Positions 20,701-28,133 of a DNA stretch of 64,000 nt are shown here, piece by piece. Position 1 is the first letter of the stretch. Every line of letters starts with the position of its first letter. The stretch is from assembly GCF_001298675.1 (NCBI RefSeq), contig NZ_CYIG01000020.1, positions 1 through 64,000 on the forward strand. The letters are read 5' to 3'. The translations under genes were made by a program, and so were the position numbers. The DNA is from Paenacidovorax caeni. GTDB lineage: Bacteria > Pseudomonadota > Gammaproteobacteria > Burkholderiales > Burkholderiaceae_C. The notes beneath the pieces are model-generated. The model did not search any database, was not told the origin of the DNA, and saw nothing but the letters and a program-made list of their open reading frames with translations.

Positions 20701-21112
20701 CGGTGTGTGGACGGCTGCTGGCAGCGACGTTGCCGGCTTCGTCCACCACGATGACGATGGTGAACATTTCCTCGCGGATCACGTTGTCCTGCACCCACTG
20801 CTGCAGGGGGATGTCGGGACCGCTGCGCAGGTATTCCTCGCGCACGAAGGCGGCTATCTGCTCCGCCGCCTTGAGGGTGCGGAACATCTGCTGCTCGAAT
20901 GCGATGGCCAGGTTGGCATTGGACTGCATTACCGCGCTGGCTGCTTGCTCGCGCTCGAAAGCGATGCGCTGCAGCGTGGCCAGCCAGATGCTGGCCACAG
21001 CCAGCGCGCACACCAGCAAGACGGTGAAGCGCCATGGCGCGGTCACGCTGCTGAGCCATGGCGCCGCGGGTACACGGCGGCCGGGGGCATCACCTGGCGG
21101 TTGGGGCGTCAT
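17612..21112 (-). CDS. PAS-GGDEF diguanylate cyclase with run-on antisense C-terminal tail
   Basis: The conserved protein occupies residues 1-632 (21112 down to about 19217). It has a membrane helix, a periplasmic dCache-like sensor (about 50-300), a second helix, a PAS domain (about 330-450, FRATFHQAAMGIVHITPQG) and a GGDEF domain with intact RFGGDEFGLVL. It should make cyclic di-GMP in response to an extracellular signal. After KKAGKNRFCYYAPD the frame enters a GATAGC element (YIAASAFPVRACAVF) and meets no stop until 17612. That gives 534 extra codons antisense to the lipoprotein gene and the end of mdtC, with Arg/Gly-rich shadow-frame composition. The start is the ATG at 21112. A longer frame to 21313 lacks homology. 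The tail is probably an accident; the gene may yield a long unstable product. Confidence 0.7.
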   Translation of the reverse strand: MTPQPPGDAPGRRVPAAPWLSSVTAPWRFTVLLVCALAVASIWLATLQRIAFEREQAASAVMQSNANLAIAFEQQMFRTLKAAEQIAAFVREEYLRSGPDIPLQQWVQDNVIREEMFTIVIVVDEAGNVAASSRPHTGHVNYADRDFFKAQRDERSDHLFVSPPVLGRITGRWQVPMSLRITRPDGSFGGVVVMSVDPSHLTNFYRQGRLGTQGLLEVSGLDGMVRARETGGQARFGMPAHAMPWMQRQAAVPEGSFVDSGQAGDGVPRIVSYRTMRDYPLVLTVGTAYAQAMASAQQRRARYLTVAGGATAALVGGAGLLLWALARQRRVARALHANEALFRATFHQAAMGIVHITPQGHILRANEKYCHMLGYTSEELRTRSLFDLSEGPAREAARQFLAERLADHSHTLSPEIEKPYLRKDGSTLWVCEALSVVRGAGGTPDLLVAVVQDITARKNLEARLAHDARHDALTGLPNRLLFQDRFTQVLDSARRHGRRAAVLYLDLDGFKAVNDLHGHAAGDLLLRQVAQRLQGCVRAEDTVSRFGGDEFGLVLTTADAVDDCAQVAAKVLHVLALPFDLDGVRVQVSASVGAALFPDHGDDIATLVACADSAMYAAKKAGKNRFCYYAPDYIAASAFPVRACAVFRYESLRRRRGLPAACYVLQQRGSRGQASLAHADQAALRRQHLRLGAQHVQVGHGAGAVLVVHHAERALRGRHGFGLHGLLALQRGASHQVVFHFLQRHQHRLAVAGGRLLQRGAGCIHGGAACATVKQRGRQRRTDGPDQVGRAHQVAPGRAAVARRGRERERGEEGRACHAHLGVGSGHAPLGGGDIRAALQQARGQLRGHRRWRGQFGRGRQAESGGHLPGQGGQRMLQLRAAGLRLNALCLGGQVGGLGLRHVGAGGHAGAVAVLRQIPAALVGRQGFAQQALLRLGGAQREIGLHHTGLHRQAHGRQVVSTGLQIGLGDLRAGREAPPQVQLPARREADAVGRGDAGARAAVAARTRAAGVGPERGRQRGAAAVQRRMGGAQTRQRQGDVLVGLLRLLLQRIEHRVVEQAPPIIGHGVLWLGGLPYAAAGHAFFEGRGHVQRRGLGGRHRAAGRQACQACQVDKQKSPPALAGQALAAIKKGVFRRHGEFPCGAGAARAGAGGRAPHRPRAWCRA
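17699..19162 (+). CDS. NodT-type outer-membrane efflux lipoprotein (TolC family)
   Basis: The 487-residue protein is the exit duct of the RND pump. It has two repeated OEP halves with the VPDDWWRLFNDPVLDALQQQA start, ELDLWGRLSASAQVAQANLQ and LLERRPDIAAAERRVAAANAQ, all usual in NodT/OprM proteins. The signal peptide is a lipoprotein type ending LAGLAAC (lipidated Cys). The positively charged part of that signal peptide (residues about 5-22, SFFDSCQRLTSKGWRAFL) is encoded by a GATAGC element copy. The ATG at 17699 is preceded by AAGGAA at a good distance and no other start gives a complete signal peptide. The opposite strand carries the open tail of the GGDEF gene. Confidence 0.9.
   Translation: MPSENSFFDSCQRLTSKGWRAFLLVNLAGLAGLAACSAVPPSEPPALHVPAAFKEGVPGSSVWQTAQPQDAVPDDWWRLFNDPVLDALQQQAQQANQNIALALARLRAAHAALDSSRAALAPTLGANAGSTRARSNGSAGTSIATADSIGLAAGWELDLWGRLSASAQVAQANLQASADDLAAMRLSVQASVVQTYFALRAAEAQERLLGETLAAYQRSWDLTQNRYRAGVASSADVAQAQATYLSTQAQRIEAQSSRAQLEHALAALAGQVPAAFSLAPTAELPAPPPVPAQLPSRLLERRPDIAAAERRVAAANAQVGVARTAFFPALTLSASAGYRGTSWGDLVSAPNLVWSVGPALAATLFDGGARSAAVDAARAALEQAAASYRQTVLVALQEVEDNLVAGAALEREQAVQTEAVAAAQRALGVVNNQYRAGTVAYLNVLSAQAQVLSAQSGLIGVRQRRLAAAATLLKNVAGRWEATAPAQ
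17714..17770 (+). repeat. GATAGC element copy 4, inside the lipoprotein signal-peptide region
   Basis: TTTTTTGATAGCTGCC, AGCGCTTGACC, AGCAAGGGCTGG and AGGGC followed by a T run match the element closely. It is translated, giving FDSCQRLTSKGWRAFL, directly ahead of the hydrophobic core of the lipoprotein signal. Confidence 0.85.
19180..19231 (-). repeat. GATAGC element copy 5, at the 3' end of the GGDEF gene
   Basis: On the minus strand it reads GCTCCTGATTACATAGCTGC, AGCGCTTTCCC, AGTAAGGGCTTG. The same left end (GCTCCTG...ATT) recurs in the copy at 50652-50710, defining a sub-type. It lies in the 3' gap of the efflux lipoprotein gene and replaces the expected end of the GGDEF frame. Confidence 0.75.
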
Positions 21113-21324
21113 GGCATGGCTTTCCAGGCGTTGGGGCAGGCGATCGGTTGGCTTGGTGCATGGTAGCGCTGCAAGCGCTGGGTGGCGGCCCGGTTCGTGG
21201 GGTGTGCAGGCCGGTGTAGGCAACTCTGCAACAAAATCATGGGAACATTGCTGCGAAGGGCTTATCCCATCCACCAAGCGCACCGCCTGAGAGACCGGCG
21301 GCTGCCACACCACAGGAGAATTTC

Positions 21325-21795
21325 ATGCCTTCCATCCCCCGCGGGCTCTCGCTGATTACAGGCATCGTTCTGGCCTCTACGCTGGCGGCGTGCGCTGCGC
21401 CACCGCGCCAGCACTACCAGTCGTATCCCTCTTACCCGCAGCAGGCGTATCCAACCGAGTACGGCCGTGTCTCGCGCATCGACGTTATGCAGGTACCCCA
21501 GGGCGGCAACACGTCGGGCGGGGGCGCCGTGCTCGGTGGCCTGGTGGGCGGCGTTCTGGGAAACCAGATTGGCGGCGGCAGCGGCCGCACGGCCGCTACG
21601 GTGCTGGGCGCCGTGGGGGGCGCCGTGGCGGGCAATGCCATCGAAGGGCGCATGAACCAGGGCTATACCCAGGCCTACCGTATCAGCATCCAGCTCGACC
21701 AGGGCGGCATGCGCGCCTACGACGTCAGCTCACCCGGCGACCTGCGCGTGGGCGACCGCGTGCGGCTGGTCAACGGCCAGATTTCGCGTTATTGA
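21325..21795 (+). CDS. Glycine-zipper 2TM (SlyB-like) outer-membrane lipoprotein
   Basis: The 156-residue protein has a lipoprotein signal (lipobox LAAC at about 20-23), a Tyr/Pro/Gln-rich linker, and two glycine-zipper hairpin helices (GAVLGGLVGGVLGNQIGGG and AATVLGAVGGAVAGNAIEG, about residues 68-110). A C-terminal beta segment ends in VRLVNGQISRY. Proteins of this type (SlyB, Pcp) sit in the outer membrane and affect its integrity. The ribosome site AGGAGA is strong. The gene stands alone, divergent from the GGDEF gene. Confidence 0.85.
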   Translation: MPSIPRGLSLITGIVLASTLAACAAPPRQHYQSYPSYPQQAYPTEYGRVSRIDVMQVPQGGNTSGGGAVLGGLVGGVLGNQIGGGSGRTAATVLGAVGGAVAGNAIEGRMNQGYTQAYRISIQLDQGGMRAYDVSSPGDLRVGDRVRLVNGQISRY

Positions 21796-21830
21796 CCGCC
21801 GGCGCTGGCGCGCGCCGGGAGGCGGTCTGC

Positions 21831-22355
21831 TCAGTGCAGCAGGCCGTTTCCTGCTGCGCCAGGCTGGATACGGAAGAACCCCGTGCCTGCGGAGCCGCTG
21901 CCGATCTCTTCCTCGGTCGCTTCGCGCACGCTATGCACCAACAGGGTGAGCCGCAGGGCGATGCCGGCGAGTGGGTGGTTGCCGTCCAGCACCACATGCT
22001 CGGGATAGATGTCGGTCACGGTGTAGAGGTGGTCGCGCGGAGCGGCCGGGCTGCAGCCCTGGGGCAGGGCGCTGCCCTCAAACGTCATGCCTTCTTCAAG
22101 CGTTTCGGGGAACAGTGCCCGGGGCTCCAGGAAGATGAGTTGGTCTTGGTAGTCGCCGAAGCCTTCCTCAGGCTCCAGATGCAGTTTGACGGTAGCACCT
22201 GCCCGGTGGCCCTGCAGGGCCTCCTCGATGCGGGCGAGGAGGTCGTCGCCGCCCACGAGAAACTCAACGGGCTCGGCCAGCACGTCCAATTCCTCGTCCA
22301 GGGTGTCTTTCAAGATCCAGGTCAAAGCGACCACGCATTGGGGAGTGATTTCCAT
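21831..22355 (-). CDS. slyD: FKBP-type peptidyl-prolyl cis-trans isomerase (SlyD-like)
   Basis: The 174-residue protein has the SlyD arrangement: an N-terminal FKBP half (LKDTLDEELDVLAEPVEFLVGGDDLLARIEEALQGHRAG), an inserted IF chaperone flap (VKLHLEPEEGFGDYQDQLIF...), and the closing FKBP strands (VVLDGNHPLAGIALRLTLLV). It catalyses prolyl isomerisation and assists folding. The His/Cys-rich metal tail of E. coli SlyD is absent. The start at 22355 matches the family N-terminus, although no Shine-Dalgarno is visible. An upstream in-frame extension overlaps the divergent roxA gene and looks non-coding. Confidence 0.87.
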   Translation of the reverse strand: MEITPQCVVALTWILKDTLDEELDVLAEPVEFLVGGDDLLARIEEALQGHRAGATVKLHLEPEEGFGDYQDQLIFLEPRALFPETLEEGMTFEGSALPQGCSPAAPRDHLYTVTDIYPEHVVLDGNHPLAGIALRLTLLVHSVREATEEEIGSGSAGTGFFRIQPGAAGNGLLH

Positions 22356-22407
22356 AGGAGAATTGTCGCAGCTTGACCCATGCCCTGCGGGGCTGACTGC
22401 CTTTGCC

Positions 22408-23532
22408 ATGAAAACCGACCAACCCCTTACCCTGCTCGGCGGCTTGACGCCCGCGCAGTTCATGCAGCGCCACTGGCACAAGAAGCCCCTGCTGGTACGC
22501 CAGGCCATCCCCGGCTTTGCGCCGCCGGTTCTGCGCACGCAGCTGCTGGCCCTGGCAGGGCAGGAGGGCGTCGAATCGCGCCTGATCCAGCACCAGGAGA
22601 CCGGCTGGACTCTGCGCCATGGCCCATTTGCGCGCCGCGCCCTGCCTACGCTGCAAACGCCGCGCTGGACTTTGCTGGTGCAGGGCGTAGATCTGCACGA
22701 CGATGCCGTGCACGCGCTGATGCAGCAGTTCCGCTTCGTGCCTGAGGCGCGTCTGGACGATTTGATGATCAGCTACGCCACCGACGGTGGCGGTGTGGGA
22801 CCCCACTTCGACAGCTACGACGTATTCCTGCTGCAGGCCCATGGCAAGCGCCGCTGGCGCATCGGGCGCCAAAAGAACCTGCACCTCCAGGAGGGTGTGC
22901 CACTGAAGATTCTCACCGACTTCGTGCCAGAACAGGAGTACGTGCTGGAGCCTGGTGACATGCTCTACCTGCCGCCGCGCTGGGCGCACGACGGCATTGC
23001 GGAAGGCGAGTGCATGACCTACTCCATCGGTTTCCGCTCGCCCGAGCGCGATGAGATGGCGCGCGAACTGCTGCTGCGACTGACCGACGAGGACGAGGAG
23101 GATGACGGCAAGCACCCCGTGATCTACCGCGACCCGGAGCAGGAAGCTGTGAGCCAGCCTGGCGCAATTCCCGCTGCGCTGCAGGAGTTTGCCCGCGAGG
23201 CCTTGCAGCGCGCCCTGGCCCAGCCCCTGGCATTGGAACGCGCCCTGGGCGAGTACATGACGGAGCCCAAGCCGAATGTGTGGTTCGAGCCGGGCGAGCC
23301 CGGGGGCATGATGGAAGCCGTGGCGCTCGACCGGCGCACGCGCATGATGTACGACGCCAAACACATCTTCATCAATGGCGAAAGCTACCGTGCTTCGGGC
23401 AAGGATGCCGCATTGATGCGTCGCCTGGCTGATGCGCGGGCACTCGCACCCGCTGACCTGGCCAAGGCCAGCGACGAGGCCCTGGAGTTGCTGGCCTCCT
23501 GGTGTGAGGCAGGCTGGGCGCACGCCCGCTGA
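22408..23532 (+). CDS. roxA: Ribosomal protein L16 arginine hydroxylase (RoxA/YcfD-like JmjC cupin)
   Basis: The 374-residue 2-oxoglutarate/Fe(II) oxygenase of the JmjC cupin type hydroxylates an arginine of ribosomal protein L16 in E. coli. The metal site is visible in VGPHFDSYDVFLLQAHGKRRWRIG (HxD) with the distal His in PPRWAHDGIAEGECMTYSIGFRSP. A C-terminal winged-helix part follows (MMYDAKHIFINGESYRASGKDAALMRRLAD). The ATG at 22408 gives the family N-terminus MKTDQPLTLLGGLTPAQFM. Ten nt separate its stop from the next gene, implying co-transcription. Confidence 0.9.
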   Translation: MKTDQPLTLLGGLTPAQFMQRHWHKKPLLVRQAIPGFAPPVLRTQLLALAGQEGVESRLIQHQETGWTLRHGPFARRALPTLQTPRWTLLVQGVDLHDDAVHALMQQFRFVPEARLDDLMISYATDGGGVGPHFDSYDVFLLQAHGKRRWRIGRQKNLHLQEGVPLKILTDFVPEQEYVLEPGDMLYLPPRWAHDGIAEGECMTYSIGFRSPERDEMARELLLRLTDEDEEDDGKHPVIYRDPEQEAVSQPGAIPAALQEFAREALQRALAQPLALERALGEYMTEPKPNVWFEPGEPGGMMEAVALDRRTRMMYDAKHIFINGESYRASGKDAALMRRLADARALAPADLAKASDEALELLASWCEAGWAHAR

Positions 23533-23541
23533 GTTCGGACC

Positions 23542-24045
23542 ATGACGGACGCACAGCAAGCGCCATTGCCCGTGGGGCGTTTTGCCGGGCGTGAGGAGTT
23601 CCAGGGCCTGGTGCGTTCCGCGCTGGATTGCGCTGCGCGCGAGGGATGGCCCGAACTGATTTTGAGCGATGCCGATTTTTGGGATTGGCCGCTGGGGGAG
23701 GGCGCGGTGATCGAGGCACTGAATGCCTGGGTGCGCCAGGGGCGGCGTCTGACGCTGTTGGCCCGGACCTACGACGAAGTCGTGCGCCGCCATCCGCGCT
23801 TCGTGCGCTGGCGTGGCACCTGGGATCACAAAATTACCTGCCGGCGCAGCCCGGCTGCCAACGCGGCAGATATCCCTAGCGCGCTGTGGTCTCCCACCTG
23901 GGTGTTGCACCGGCTTGATGCCGAACGCTGTGTTGGCGTGACCGGCGATGAGCCGAATCGCCGGGTGCTGCTGCGGGAAACCCTGGATGAGTGGCTGCTG
24001 CGGCGCAGTGCGCCAGGCTTTCCGGCGACGGTTTTGGGTCTGTAG
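23542..24045 (+). CDS. Conserved-looking hypothetical protein downstream of roxA
   Basis: I do not recognise this 167-residue protein. It is soluble, mildly acidic at the start and Trp/Arg-rich in the middle (DADFWDWPLGEGAVIEALNAW, TLLARTYDEVVRRHPRFVRWR). It lacks a signal peptide or membrane helix and ends LLRRSAPGFPATVLGL. The alternation of predicted strands and helices with a QGRRLTLLARTYDEV segment recalls phospholipase-D-like or NYN-like alpha/beta folds, but no catalytic motif is evident. Codon use matches neighbours, and the 9-nt gap after roxA suggests an operon partner. Confidence 0.7.
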   Translation: MTDAQQAPLPVGRFAGREEFQGLVRSALDCAAREGWPELILSDADFWDWPLGEGAVIEALNAWVRQGRRLTLLARTYDEVVRRHPRFVRWRGTWDHKITCRRSPAANAADIPSALWSPTWVLHRLDAERCVGVTGDEPNRRVLLRETLDEWLLRRSAPGFPATVLGL

Positions 24046-24109
24046 CGCCCTGTCTTTGCATAAATTTGCGTTTTAGTGCCTGAGGTCTAACCCTTGGTGT
24101 TAGCCACTA

Positions 24110-24130
24110 TTGACAGAATATTCTTATAAT
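24110..24130 (+). promoter_or_regulatory. Promoter-like region of the Ala-rich lipoprotein gene
   Basis: A perfect TATAAT lies at 24125-24130, about 110 nt before the start codon, inside a locally AT-rich stretch unlike its surroundings. A TTGACA at 24110-24115 is only 9 bp away, too close to serve as its -35 box. The -10 is therefore credible but the -35 is unresolved. Confidence 0.45.
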
Positions 24131-24241
24131 TCTGAGCTGAGTCAAATTCGCGTACCTAGCGACTCTGCCAGAGCGACTGCGGCTGAAAAGCGAGCCGTTA
24201 TGGCATTTCCAGATTCTCTCTCTCCCTTTTAGGAAACTGAA

Positions 24242-24514
24242 ATGAACAAGTCCCTCGTCCTGGCTGCCGTGATCGCTGCTGCTGCCCTTGCTGCTTGCGG
24301 CAAGAAGGAAGAACCGGCTCCGGCACAGGCTCCCGCTCCCGCAGCTGCCCCCGCTGAAGCTGCACCCGCAGCCCCCGCTTCCGCTCCTGAAGCCGCTGCT
24401 TCTGCCGCCGAGGCTGCAGCTCCCGCTGCCACCGACGCTGCTGCAGACGCTGCCAAGGCTGCTGCTGATGCCGCCGCCACCGCTGCTGCTGGCGCTGCTT
24501 CCGAAGCCAAGTAA
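24242..24514 (+). CDS. Small alanine-rich lipoprotein
   Basis: The 90-residue protein has a clean lipoprotein signal (MNKSLVLAAVIAAAALAAC, lipidated Cys19) and then GKKEEPAPAQ and a low-complexity tail. About 49 of 90 residues are alanine, with regularly spaced Pro, Glu, Asp and Lys. The first part is Pro/Ala (extended), the last 30 residues AAADAAKAAADAAATAAAG-like (helical). It is probably an envelope spacer or abundant structural lipoprotein; no enzymatic role is visible. Frequent GCT/GCC codons, an AT-rich promoter region and a strong terminator suggest high expression. Confidence 0.8.
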   Translation: MNKSLVLAAVIAAAALAACGKKEEPAPAQAPAPAAAPAEAAPAAPASAPEAAASAAEAAAPAATDAAADAAKAAADAAATAAAGAASEAK

Positions 24515-24555
24515 TTCTTGCCGTTGCACCGTGGCCTTTTTGAGGCCTTGTGCAG

Positions 24556-24602
24556 CCCATAAAAAAACCGATTGCAGTTTGTGCAATCGGTTTTTTTATG
24601 GG
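24556..24602. terminator. Bidirectional intrinsic terminator
   Basis: A perfect 21-bp inverted repeat (24556-24576 and 24582-24602) closes a 5-nt GTTTG loop. The CCGATTGCA part forms the stem, flanked by seven A on one side and seven T on the other. It can stop transcription from the lipoprotein gene (rightward) and from bamC (leftward, 99 nt after its stop). Confidence 0.95.
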
Positions 24603-24700
24603 CGCCTGGTTTCAGGGGGAACGGCATGGCACATCAAGGCAATGCCGTTTTTCCATCCGCCGAAATCTGAGATCGGGATCGACGGATGGGGCGAAGGGAA

Positions 24701-25804
24701 TTACTTCAGATCGTCGGCGAGAACCTTGATGATGCGTGCCGCGTTCAGCGAGCTGTCCGGCGCACCAGTGGCATTCAGAACCATCACCGTGGATTTGGCG
24801 CTTTCACCGCGCACTTGCACACGGTACTTGAGCGGCGGTGTGGCCGCCGACGAGCTGCCAAACAACTTACCGAAGAAGCCTGGCTCCTTTTTGTCGGTGC
24901 TGCCGGGGTCCACGTAGCGCACGAAGTACAGGCCTTGGCTGCGGTCGCGGTCTTCCACGGTGAAGCCGGTGCGGTCCAGCGACAGGCCAACGCGGCGCCA
25001 TGCGCGATCGAAGCCTTCGTCCATTTCAATTGCCGGGGCGCCGCTCAAAGTCACGGAGCGTGCTGAGGCCGGACGCTGCACGGGGGTGCTGGCCAGTGCC
25101 TTCGATTCTTCCTGGCTCACGCCCAGCTTGACCATGAGGCGGCGCAGGAATTCGGTTTCCAGCTCAGGATCGACCGGGCGCGGTTGCCACACGGTCGAAT
25201 CCTTGCGCTCCGAACTGTAAACCTCGACCATGCCACGGTGGCTGATGTAAATCTCGGTGTCGCCGTTGGCGTTGCGCTCCAGGCGGGTGCGGAACTTGTC
25301 TCGTTCGCCCGTCGAGTACAGCGAGTCGAACACCTTGCCGATGGTCTGGCGGATCACGTCCTGGGGCAGCTTCGCGCGGTTTTCGGCCCAGTCGGTTTCC
25401 ATGATTCCGATGTCTGGGTTTTCTGTCGCCAGGTTGAAGCCGCTGTCGGCCCAGAAGGTGCGCACCGGATCCCACAGGGCCTCTGTCGGGCGCTTGACCA
25501 CCAGCCAGCGCTGGTTGCCGTCGCGTTCGATGCGCACGTCGCCCAGGCTGACGGCACCGGTCTTGGCAGTGGGCGAAGTGGGCTTGGCGTCCTGGCCGGC
25601 CTGATAGGCCGTGGCCGACACCACGCCATCTGGCGTGGTGTAACGGCTATCGCGTGCAAGCTGTGTCAAATCAGGGGGCACCTCCAGGGTGGAGCCCTTG
25701 ACGGCACTCTTGTAGTCGATTTTGTCGCCTTCGAAGGAGCTGCTGGCACAGGCGCTCAAAGCCAGGGCTACGCCCAGCAGGCCTACACGGGTCGTTGTGT
25801 TCAC
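24701..25804 (-). CDS. bamC: Outer-membrane assembly lipoprotein BamC
   Basis: The 367-residue lipoprotein is a subunit of the Bam complex, which folds beta-barrel proteins into the outer membrane. The lipobox is LSAC (Cys19), followed by the extended unstructured segment typical of BamC (FEGDKIDYKSA...LEVPPDLTQLARDSRY). Two helix-grip domains follow, the first around WLVVKRPTEALWDPVRTFWADSGF and the second around FDRAWRRVGLSLDRTGFTVEDRDRSQGLYFVRYV. Translation starts at GTG (25804) with GAGGA upstream. It lies 43 nt after dapA, the usual dapA-bamC operon. Confidence 0.93.
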   Translation of the reverse strand: MNTTTRVGLLGVALALSACASSSFEGDKIDYKSAVKGSTLEVPPDLTQLARDSRYTTPDGVVSATAYQAGQDAKPTSPTAKTGAVSLGDVRIERDGNQRWLVVKRPTEALWDPVRTFWADSGFNLATENPDIGIMETDWAENRAKLPQDVIRQTIGKVFDSLYSTGERDKFRTRLERNANGDTEIYISHRGMVEVYSSERKDSTVWQPRPVDPELETEFLRRLMVKLGVSQEESKALASTPVQRPASARSVTLSGAPAIEMDEGFDRAWRRVGLSLDRTGFTVEDRDRSQGLYFVRYVDPGSTDKKEPGFFGKLFGSSSAATPPLKYRVQVRGESAKSTVMVLNATGAPDSSLNAARIIKVLADDLK

Positions 25805-25847
25805 GCGGTCGTCCTCGGTTGTCTGGAACAGGTGAAGGGTTACTGGA

Positions 25848-26744
25848 TCACAGCAGGCCTGCAGCGCGCAGCGCGCCTTCGACCACTGGTTCGTTGGCGG
25901 TGCTCAGCGGCGTCATGGGCAGGCGCATAGTGCCCTTGCACAGACCCATGCGGGACATGGCCCACTTCACGGGGATGGGGTTGGCTTCCACGAACAGGTG
26001 CTTGTGCACGGGCATCAGCTGGAACTGGATTTCCATGGCCCGGCGCACGTCGCCCGCAAGAGCTGCCACGCACAGTTCGTGCATCAGGCGCGGGGCTACG
26101 TTGGCCGTTACGCTGATATTGCCCTGGCCGCCGCACAGCATCAGCGCAACCGCTGTCGGGTCATCGCCCGAGTAGACGGCAAAGCCCTTGGGCACATCAC
26201 GAATCAGCCATTGGGCGCGCTCAATGTTGCCCGTGGCTTCCTTGATGCCGATCACGCCGGGTACTTGCGCCAGGCGCAGCACTGTGTCGTGCTGCATGTC
26301 TGCGACCGAGCGGCCGGGCACGTTGTACAAAATGATGGGCAGTTCACCGGTGGCTTCGGCAATGGCCTTGAAGTGCTGGTACTGGCCTTCCTGCGTGGGC
26401 TTGTTGTAGTACGGCACGACCTGAAGCTGGCTGTCAGCCCCGACCTTTTTGGCGAACTTTGCCAGTTCGATGGCTTCGGCCGTCGAGTTGGCGCCGCAAC
26501 CCGCCATGATGGGCACGCGCTTGGCAGCTTGTTCCACAGCAACGCGAATGATTTCGCAGTGCTCTTCCACGTTGACCGTGGGGGATTCGCCGGTGGTGCC
26601 GACCACACCGATGCAGTCCGTGCCTTCCTGAATGTGCCAGTCGATCAATGTACGCAGCGTGGCGTAGTCCACGCTGCCATCCTCGTGCATGGGTGTGACG
26701 AGGGCGACGATGCTGCCGGTGAGGGGGGCGCTGGGAGAGGTCAT
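25848..26744 (-). CDS. dapA: 4-hydroxy-tetrahydrodipicolinate synthase
   Basis: The 298-residue aldolase-type TIM barrel condenses pyruvate with aspartate semialdehyde, the first committed step to diaminopimelate and lysine. Visible motifs are [12 protein letters not shown], the tyrosine region [18 protein letters not shown] and the Schiff-base lysine in GIKEATG. The length and C-terminal helices ([13 protein letters not shown]) are normal. A TAGAAT box at 26772-26777 on the minus strand, about 28 nt before the start codon, is a likely -10 element. Confidence 0.97.
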   Translation of the reverse strand: MTSPSAPLTGSIVALVTPMHEDGSVDYATLRTLIDWHIQEGTDCIGVVGTTGESPTVNVEEHCEIIRVAVEQAAKRVPIMAGCGANSTAEAIELAKFAKKVGADSQLQVVPYYNKPTQEGQYQHFKAIAEATGELPIILYNVPGRSVADMQHDTVLRLAQVPGVIGIKEATGNIERAQWLIRDVPKGFAVYSGDDPTAVALMLCGGQGNISVTANVAPRLMHELCVAALAGDVRRAMEIQFQLMPVHKHLFVEANPIPVKWAMSRMGLCKGTMRLPMTPLSTANEPVVEGALRAAGLL

Positions 26745-26910
26745 GTCCGCAGGAAAAAACGGTAAAAGAGCATTCTAGCCAGGGATGGTCTGCGTGAACC
26801 ACTCGGGCGTGTGTTGAGCCTCCCTGGAGGAGCACTTGTCCCTGGTAAAAGCCTGCCCAAAGCGTGCAGGGGCGGCGGCTATCTTGCCGCATGCAGCGTG
26901 CGCCGCCGCG

Positions 26911-27360
26911 CTATCCCCTGCCCAGCGCCTTGTCGACGCCCTTGTTGGCCAGGGCGTCCGCACGCTCATTGCCAGGGTCACCAGCGTGTCCTTTCACCCA
27001 GCGCCACTCGATGCGGTGGCCCGCTTGGCCCACAAGGTGGTCGAGGCGCTGCCATAGTTCGACGTTCTTGACCGGCTGCTTGGACGCTGTGCGCCAGCCC
27101 TTGGCCTTCCAGTTATGGATCCATTCGGTGATGCCCTTGCGCACATACTCACTGTCCAGGTACAGCGTGACAGCGCAAGGGCGCTTGAGTGCGGACAAGG
27201 CCTCAATCACGGCCTGCAACTCCATGCGGTTGTTGGTGGTGCCCAGCTCACCGCCAAACAACTCCTTTTCCACATTGCCCGCGCGCAAAAGTACGCCCCA
27301 GCCCCCGGGGCCCGGGTTGCCTTTGCAGGCACCATCGGTATAAATCTCGACTTGGTTCAA
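26911..27360 (-). CDS. rnhA: Ribonuclease HI
   Basis: The 149-residue nuclease degrades RNA in RNA-DNA hybrids. All four catalytic acids are visible: [28 protein letters not shown] and NERADALAN. The start appears to be TTG at 27358-27360, with AAGGA about 7 nt upstream. This gives the normal length and N-terminus [11 protein letters not shown] longer in-frame start at 27456 would run back into the methyltransferase gene. The methyltransferase stop (TGA, 27363-27365) ends two nt before this TTG, so translation is probably coupled. Confidence 0.93.
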   Translation of the reverse strand: MNQVEIYTDGACKGNPGPGGWGVLLRAGNVEKELFGGELGTTNNRMELQAVIEALSALKRPCAVTLYLDSEYVRKGITEWIHNWKAKGWRTASKQPVKNVELWQRLDHLVGQAGHRIEWRWVKGHAGDPGNERADALANKGVDKALGRG

Positions 27361-27362
27361 AC

Positions 27363-28133
27363 TCAGTCCTTGTGAAGGTGGTGGCCGGCCCAGGTGCCTG
27401 GCGCGCGGCTGACCAGCGGGACCGAGGCCCCGGCACGTTGGCGCTGGCTGCGCCACGCGGGCTCAAGCAGGCGCATGCCATGCACGCGTTTGACCGCCAC
27501 CACAAAATAAGCGGCCCCGAGTATCGGCCACCAGCGGCGGCCCCAGACGTCAAACCAGCGAAATCTCTCCAGCCATTGGCTGCTGCGCACCGCCGGGCGC
27601 CAGCAGCCGAAGTGCGTGCCCTCGACCTCGAAGTCGAGCAGCCGCAGCCAGTCGCGCAGGCGCCAGTGGCCGATGAACTCGCCGGCGTCGGGCAGGTACA
27701 ACTGGCCCCAGCTCAGGCGCTGGCGTAGTCCCCATAGGCTGGCCGGGTTGATGCTGCACACCACAACCCGCCCCTCGGGGACCAGCACGCGCGCCACCTC
27801 CCGCAATACGGCATGGGGGTCGGGGCTGTGTTCCAGGGCGTGCGGCAGGAGCACGAGATCCAGGCTGTTTGCCGGGAAGGGCAGTGCCACGGGATCAGCC
27901 CACAGGGCGGGCTGCTGCACTGGCTGTGCCAGGTACTCCGTCCCAAGGGCCAGCCAGCGGTGCGTCATGCGGTTGGCGCGCAGCCCCTGCAGCCAGGGCA
28001 TGCCCACCTGCAACGCGTGGTAGCCGAATACATCGGCCACGGCATCATCCAGATGCGCCTGTTCCCATTCGAGCAGGTAACGGCCCGGGGCAGACTCGAA
28101 CCATTGGTGCAAACCTATAATTTCGTCGCTCAT
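27363..28133 (-). CDS. Class I SAM-dependent methyltransferase
   Basis: The 256-residue protein belongs to the SAM methyltransferase fold (type 11). [35 protein letters not shown] is the classical motif II-III region. The glycine-rich motif I is poorly preserved; the corresponding N-terminal stretch reads [19 protein letters not shown]. Substrate unknown. The start chosen is the ATG at 28131-28133, whose bases overlap the start codon of divergent gloB by two. A TTG 11 codons upstream is the alternative. The pairing with rnhA and divergence from gloB is an arrangement I recall from Burkholderiales genomes. Confidence 0.83.
   Translation of the reverse strand: MSDEIIGLHQWFESAPGRYLLEWEQAHLDDAVADVFGYHALQVGMPWLQGLRANRMTHRWLALGTEYLAQPVQQPALWADPVALPFPANSLDLVLLPHALEHSPDPHAVLREVARVLVPEGRVVVCSINPASLWGLRQRLSWGQLYLPDAGEFIGHWRLRDWLRLLDFEVEGTHFGCWRPAVRSSQWLERFRWFDVWGRRWWPILGAAYFVVAVKRVHGMRLLEPAWRSQRQRAGASVPLVSRAPGTWAGHHLHKD
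28116..28121 (+). promoter_or_regulatory. -10 box of gloB, possibly leaderless transcript
   Basis: A perfect TATAAT at 28116-28121 lies inside the start of the divergent methyltransferase gene. Ten nt separate it from the gloB ATG (28132), so transcription should begin at or within about four nt of that codon. No Shine-Dalgarno precedes gloB. A good -35 box is not evident. Confidence 0.5.

Noticed and set aside
24110-24130. TTGACA and TATAAT as a matched promoter pair
   Set aside because: Spacing is only 9 bp, so they cannot work together as -35 and -10. Only the -10 is kept as a suggestion.
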